In this document: positions 8,504 through 10,524 of the stretch, piece after piece
Numbering within the stretch: position 1 is the stretch's first letter
Layout: every line of letters starts with the position of its first letter
NCBI GenBank assembly: GCA_028718065.1
Contig: JAQUMP010000071.1
Location: 1-10,524, forward strand
Length of the DNA stretch: 10,524 nucleotides
Source: Chitinivibrionales bacterium
GTDB taxonomy: Bacteria > Fibrobacterota > Chitinivibrionia > Chitinivibrionales > FEN-1185
Direction of reading: 5' to 3'
The notes under the pieces: model-generated
What the model saw: the letters and a program-made list of their open reading frames with translations, nothing else
The model's database searches: none
Told to the model about the DNA's origin: nothing
Translations under genes and position numbers: made by a program

Positions 8504-9096
8504 TTATTTTGTTTTTAGCTGGGTTGACGGTTGCGCTGCCAGGGCGGCAAACCCTTTGATCATTAGCTCCGCGGCCTTGGCATCGCGCCCACCACCAGGG
8601 TGCCGGTAGTCCGGCCCTTTGGCCGCGCCCAGGACCACGGTTATAACGCGAGCATTGTTGCGGCCGGCGGTGGCGAGGATCGAATAGCCCGCCTGCTTAA
8701 AGTAGCCGGTCTTAAGGCCGTCACAGCCGGGAAAACTCTCCCGGGGGTCAAGAAAAACCTGGGAACCGCCGACCTTGGACGCTTCCACCGTTACCGGCAC
8801 GCTCGCATCCAGCTTCATCTGGCCCTGGCTTATTTTGTCAAGGATTATATAAACAAGGTCATGACCTTTTGCACGCTCGCGGGATAGCCCGGATCGTCGG
8901 CGTGGTCTTCGAACAGCACTCTGCCGGTTGCGACATCCACCGTAATCGCGCCTACGTACGGCGTCTGCACACGGTCAGGAATGGCGGCGCGGCCGGCCGG
9001 ATGTTTCTGGGCCGCCGTACCGGCTGAGGACAACAAGGCAATACACATTACCAATAGAATAATAAATTTATTGAGCATGCTCGCTCTCGCTTTCAT
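8504..9096 (-). pseudogene. Decayed D-alanyl-D-alanine carboxypeptidase (peptidase S11, DacA-like)
   Basis: The intact family removes the terminal D-Ala of peptidoglycan pentapeptides in the periplasm. Here the N-terminal part has a signal peptide (MLNKFIILLVMCIALLSS...), TPYVGAITVDVATGRVLFE and the active-site motif PASVQKVMT (SxxK). The C-terminal part has FPGCDGLKTGYFKQAGYSILATAGR with the KTG motif (8705-8713) and ends AKAAELMIKGF. Two lesions separate them. At the TATATA run (8846-8851) the frame shifts; removing two bases restores LFIILDKISQGQMKL. At about 8733-8742 the text jumps in frame from FLDPRES to FPGCDG, so the middle of the domain, with the essential SxN motif, is absent; against E. 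coli DacA this is roughly 115-120 residues. The C-terminal beta domain is also lacking, though some family members lack it naturally. The start may be ATG 9096 or ATG 9078; the latter has a GAG-rich upstream. A working enzyme is not possible from this copy. Confidence 0.87.
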
Positions 9097-9106
9097 AATT
9101 AAATCA

Positions 9107-9298
9107 TTAGAATAAAAATATTCCCCGGTGAGGTTTAGTTCTTTTGAATATTGCCGCGCTTTTGCGCTTCCACTTTTCTGGATCGTTTTTGGGGACATAA
9201 GTACCGTGAGCAATTGATCCTACATAGCCAAGAAGCAAAGTATGCTCTGGTATTATTTCAAGCGGTTCCTTTTCTGACAACCCACTAAGTTTTATCAT
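9107..9298 (-). pseudogene. Truncated N-terminal fragment of a nucleotidyltransferase-domain protein
   Basis: The short frame starts at ATG 9298. Its first 40 residues include EHTLLLGYVGSIAHGTYVPK followed by NDP, the GSxAHGT glycine-serine motif that opens polymerase-beta-type nucleotidyltransferases of the YGSRAHG kind. In full-length members the catalytic aspartates (a DxD-type motif) follow a few residues after this point. Here the match ends near 9179, and the remaining 23 residues (EKWKRKSAAIFKRT...) look unrelated, so the catalytic site and the rest of the protein are missing. Base composition is more AT-rich than the main genes. No ribosome site is seen before the ATG. It abuts the carboxypeptidase remnant, which suggests a deletion or insertion junction around 9100-9180. 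Family assignment rests on one motif block. Confidence 0.6.
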
Positions 9299-9500
9299 GT
9301 TTTTAATCCCGGCGCGCTTGTGTGTTAATTCAGTCGGCGGCTACTGTAAAACTGTTCAATTTTAATTTGTTCAACGTGTGCCGCACGCGCGAAGGCGCGG
9401 CCTATAATGCATTCAACAGTCCGGCATTGCCGACGCGCTTTTGTGCTGTGGCTGTTGGTGGATGTGCTGCTTGCATTTTCCACGGCCGGCGCCTCTTTGT

Positions 9501-9527
9501 ATTTGCTTGCCACGATGGCAAGCAAAT
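9501..9527. repeat. Perfect 11-bp inverted repeat (hairpin) just downstream of the antitoxin-like gene
   Basis: ATTTGCTTGCC (9501-9511) and GGCAAGCAAAT (9517-9527) are exact reverse complements around a 5-nt loop, ACGAT. On the minus strand the hairpin begins 3 nt after the antitoxin stop codon (9531-9533). It could end or protect the module's mRNA, but no U-run follows on either strand, so a classical intrinsic terminator is not supported. The roughly 200 bp between this hairpin and position 9299 contain no credible gene, only a GC-rich hairpin, CGCGC-GAAG-GCGCG, near 9386-9400. Confidence 0.7.
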
Positions 9528-9530
9528 GAT

Positions 9531-9785
9531 TTACTTTCCGGGTATTTTATGAGAGGAAACTTGATGATATAAATCAGTAAGTCCAAGCGTCATTGCCGTT
9601 TTTAATACATTTTGATAGCCCATGCCTAAATAAGAATCAAGCTCGTTCGCTTCATCATAAACACGCTCAGAAATGTTCATGGTAATTCTTTTTACGGTCG
9701 GGATGACTCTTTTACCATGCCTGTTTTTCATGACACTGGCAAAATCTGTTTCTTCGTAATATTTTGCTCGTGAATTCTTAATCAT
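9531..9785 (-). CDS. Ribbon-helix-helix antitoxin-like protein
   Basis: This protein has 84 residues. The N-terminal third is basic and polar and includes YYEETDFASVMK. Residues about 32-40 (VKRITMNISE) look like the DNA-contacting beta-strand of a ribbon-helix-helix fold, followed by helix 1 (RVYDEANELDSYLGMG) and helix 2 (YQNVLKTAMTLGLTDL). Such proteins serve as antitoxins and bind their own promoter. The start ATG (9785-9783) lies inside the end of the upstream DUF4258 gene, with an 8-bp overlap, and has a good AGAGGT site (9791-9796). This differs from the first gene, which has none, and could favour antitoxin synthesis. The gene is AT-rich compared with the left part of the window. The order toxin then antitoxin resembles HigBA or BrnTA modules. 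The fold is assigned by pattern only; a plain RHH regulator is the alternative. Confidence 0.72.
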   Translation of the reverse strand: MIKNSRAKYYEETDFASVMKNRHGKRVIPTVKRITMNISERVYDEANELDSYLGMGYQNVLKTAMTLGLTDLYHQVSSHKIPGK

Positions 9786-10041
9786 TGTTCACCTCTTTCG
9801 TGTATTGGTCTTTTTCGTCTTTGCGCATTGCCCTGATTGTAATAATTGACTGAGTTGTTCGATCAACAGGAATCATAATAAACTTATTGCCAACTTTGCC
9901 AAAGTACAGATCAACAGTATTTTCTTTTGGGCTTGGATAAACAAGCGAGGGGACTTCTCCATCTAAAACCTTAAGGACTTCCTCTTGGGAATAACCTCGC
10001 TCAAGCATTCTTTCCTGAACATGTTTAGTAAAGTGCCACAT
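9778..10041 (-). CDS. DUF4258 protein, probable RelE/BrnT-like toxin component
   Basis: This protein has 87 residues. The beginning, HFTKHVQERMLERGYSQEEV, is the hallmark of DUF4258 (F-[ST]-x-H-x-x-x-R-[ML]-x-x-R-G). A strand-rich middle follows (NTVDLYFGKVGNKFIMIPVD), then the terminal SIITIRAM strand, where the family typically has V[IV]TV. DUF4258 proteins are small and RelE-like in fold, and are often paired with an antitoxin. Their mRNA-cleaving activity is established for relatives such as BrnT but not shown for this gene. Conserved His3/His7, Arg11 and Arg15 are candidate functional residues. The gene starts at or within a base or so of the predicted transcription start, so its mRNA may be leaderless, and no ribosome site is present. 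It overlaps the downstream antitoxin-like gene by 8 bp. AT-rich composition suggests horizontal acquisition. Confidence 0.78.
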   Translation of the reverse strand: MWHFTKHVQERMLERGYSQEEVLKVLDGEVPSLVYPSPKENTVDLYFGKVGNKFIMIPVDRTTQSIITIRAMRKDEKDQYTKEVNND

Positions 10042-10067
10042 ACATACAATATATGTATTTAGTATGT
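10038..10067. promoter_or_regulatory. Candidate autoregulatory operator (nested inverted repeats)
   Basis: ATACATA (10040-10046) and TATGTAT (10052-10058) form a perfect 7-bp inverted repeat around 5 nt. A further ACATAC (10042-10047) is mirrored by GTATGT (10062-10067). The sites cover the start codon, the -10 box and part of the promoter spacer. Repeated inverted half-sites at this place are typical of ribbon-helix-helix antitoxin operators, so repression by the downstream protein is a reasonable inference. Part of the symmetry could be chance, because the region is AT-rich. Confidence 0.55.
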
Positions 10068-10076
10068 TTAAGTCAA
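10048..10076 (-). promoter_or_regulatory. Predicted sigma70-type promoter of the DUF4258/antitoxin module
   Basis: On the minus strand TTGACT (10076-10071) and TATATT (10053-10048) are separated by exactly 17 bp. The expected transcription start, 5-9 nt past the -10 box, is at 10043-10039. The ATG of the first gene begins at 10041, so the transcript would carry no 5' leader or only one or two bases. No Shine-Dalgarno sequence is possible for this start. Confidence 0.72.
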
Positions 10077-10111
10077 GTCGTTAATAATCTTTTTTACGCG
10101 CTTAGGCGCTG

Positions 10112-10131
10112 CACTGAGCGCAGCCGAAGTG
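10112..10131. repeat. CACTGAG...GAAGTG intergenic repeat-like element
   Basis: The 20-mer CACTGAGCGCAGCCGAAGTG has CACT/AGTG ends and resembles the CACTGAGCGAAGTCGAAGTG-type short element that I recall as dispersed between genes in many bacterial genomes. It is preceded by GCTGC (10108-10112), which can pair with GCAGC (10120-10124). Only this one copy is in the window, so repetition cannot be shown here. Confidence 0.35.
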
Positions 10132-10496
10132 ACAAGCGCACATTCTTAGCGCTGGCCGGTTTTCCCGGCGCAGGCAGCATTTACACCAACGTGTGCGCAA
10201 CGGATGCCGTGGCCGAATGGCCGACATGACGGTGCCCGAGGCTTTGCGAGTGGACACCGATGGAGGCATCAAACAGGCAATTTGCCTTTAGGCCGAGGCT
10301 TCCGAGCATATAGCGGCTGTTGTGGGATGTTTGTGCACCCCTGTCTTTACGCCGCGCTTCTTCTGTCTTTATGGTTTTAAAATGGTTTTTGGGCGGGGGT
10401 GCCTATTCTTGTCCATTCGGCACTCAAAAATCGTTTGATCCGGCTTGACCCCGTGCGACAAAACGACTGTTAGGTAAAAATATATACCCCTGCCGG

Positions 10497-10524
10497 ATGA
10501 AGTCTATTTTTTCCGCATTGATTC
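10497..10524 (+). CDS. Possible start of a plus-strand gene at the right edge
   Basis: ATG at 10497 opens a frame reading MKSIFSALI to the window end, which resembles the beginning of a signal peptide. No clear ribosome site precedes it (upstream CCCCTGCCGG). An AT-rich TAAAAATATATA (10475-10486) lies just upstream and could hold a -10 box, but no well-spaced -35 box was found. Only nine codons are visible. Confidence 0.22.

Larger units (their letters stand above)
10077..10524. other. Stretch without a convincing gene, hairpin- and repeat-rich
   Basis: No well-supported gene lies here. There are two overlapping antisense short frames: 10204-10380 on the plus strand (58 codons, MPWPNGRHDG..., arginine- and glycine-rich, no ribosome site) and 10181-10309 on the minus strand (42 codons, MLGSLGLKAN...). 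Neither resembles a family I know. Structural elements include GCCGG-TTTTC-CCGGC (10154-10168), the palindrome AGGCAATTTGCCT, a tandem TGGCCGA pair near 10210-10226, and CCGAGGCTT occurring twice about 55 bp apart. GTGCGCAA (10193-10200) can pair with TTGTGCAC (10331-10338), with one G-U, enclosing most of the region. A dispersed repeat or a structured RNA is possible. The composition is GC-rich again, unlike the adjacent toxin-antitoxin-like genes. Confidence 0.4.

Noticed and set aside
9322..9552. Opposing frames of 66-76 codons (9322-9552 plus, 9325-9525 minus)
   Set aside because: Neither shows a ribosome site or a recognisable motif, and both run through the hairpin at 9501-9527; they look like chance frames in non-coding DNA.
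9155..10359. CGCGCTT occurring five times on one strand (9155, 9313, 9434, 10097, 10353)
   Set aside because: The same 7-mer is also frequent in the coding genes on both strands because of codon usage, so clustering here is not convincing as a repeat family.
10469..10475. GTTAGGT, matching the GTTRRRY core of integron attC sites
   Set aside because: No matching RYYYAAC partner with an imperfect-palindrome body was found within about 150 bp, and there is no integrase. A 7-mer alone is not evidence of a gene cassette.

Overview
The window looks like chromosomal DNA of a Gram-negative bacterium from the FCB side of the tree. Fibrobacterota (Chitinivibrio/Chitinispirillum-like) is my best guess, and it is an inference. 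Supporting it are a PorV-like barrel, an exported von Willebrand A protein with a FlgD-like C-terminal Ig domain and a DxSGDGYxD motif, GC-moderate codon use, strong GGGAGG ribosome sites and sigma70-type TTGACT/TATATT promoters. The last two features argue against Bacteroidetes proper.

Layout. Positions 1-2782 (minus strand) hold a two-gene envelope operon: the VWA-FlgD protein, then a translationally coupled outer-membrane barrel gene that runs off the left edge. A 252-bp AT-rich divergent promoter region follows. Positions 3035-6520 (plus strand) hold an exported TPR protein of 913 residues, then a small LRR lipoprotein 36 bp downstream. This pair converges, with only 5 bp between stop codons, on a complete ABC-F ATPase gene (6526-8451, minus strand).

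From about 8.45 kb to the right edge the character changes to decayed and mobile-looking DNA. A D-alanyl-D-alanine carboxypeptidase pseudogene carries both a frameshift and a large internal deletion. Next to it is the N-terminal stub of a nucleotidyltransferase, cut just before its catalytic aspartates. After about 200 bp without a gene comes an AT-rich, overlapping two-gene module: a DUF4258 toxin-like protein, then a ribbon-helix-helix antitoxin-like protein. Its own promoter is clear, with an inverted repeat lying across the -10 box and start codon, and the predicted transcript is leaderless. The last 450 bp hold no convincing gene, only repeat-like and hairpin-rich sequence and perhaps the first codons of a new plus-strand gene.

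How the parts work together. The two divergent operons encode four exported proteins built from surface and protein-interaction domains, so they may serve one envelope function, but nothing in the sequence proves this. The ABC-F gene is housekeeping-like translation support. The right-hand segment is best read as an accessory insertion zone with a toxin-antitoxin-like module among gene remnants. I see no rRNA, tRNA, CRISPR array or intact transposase.
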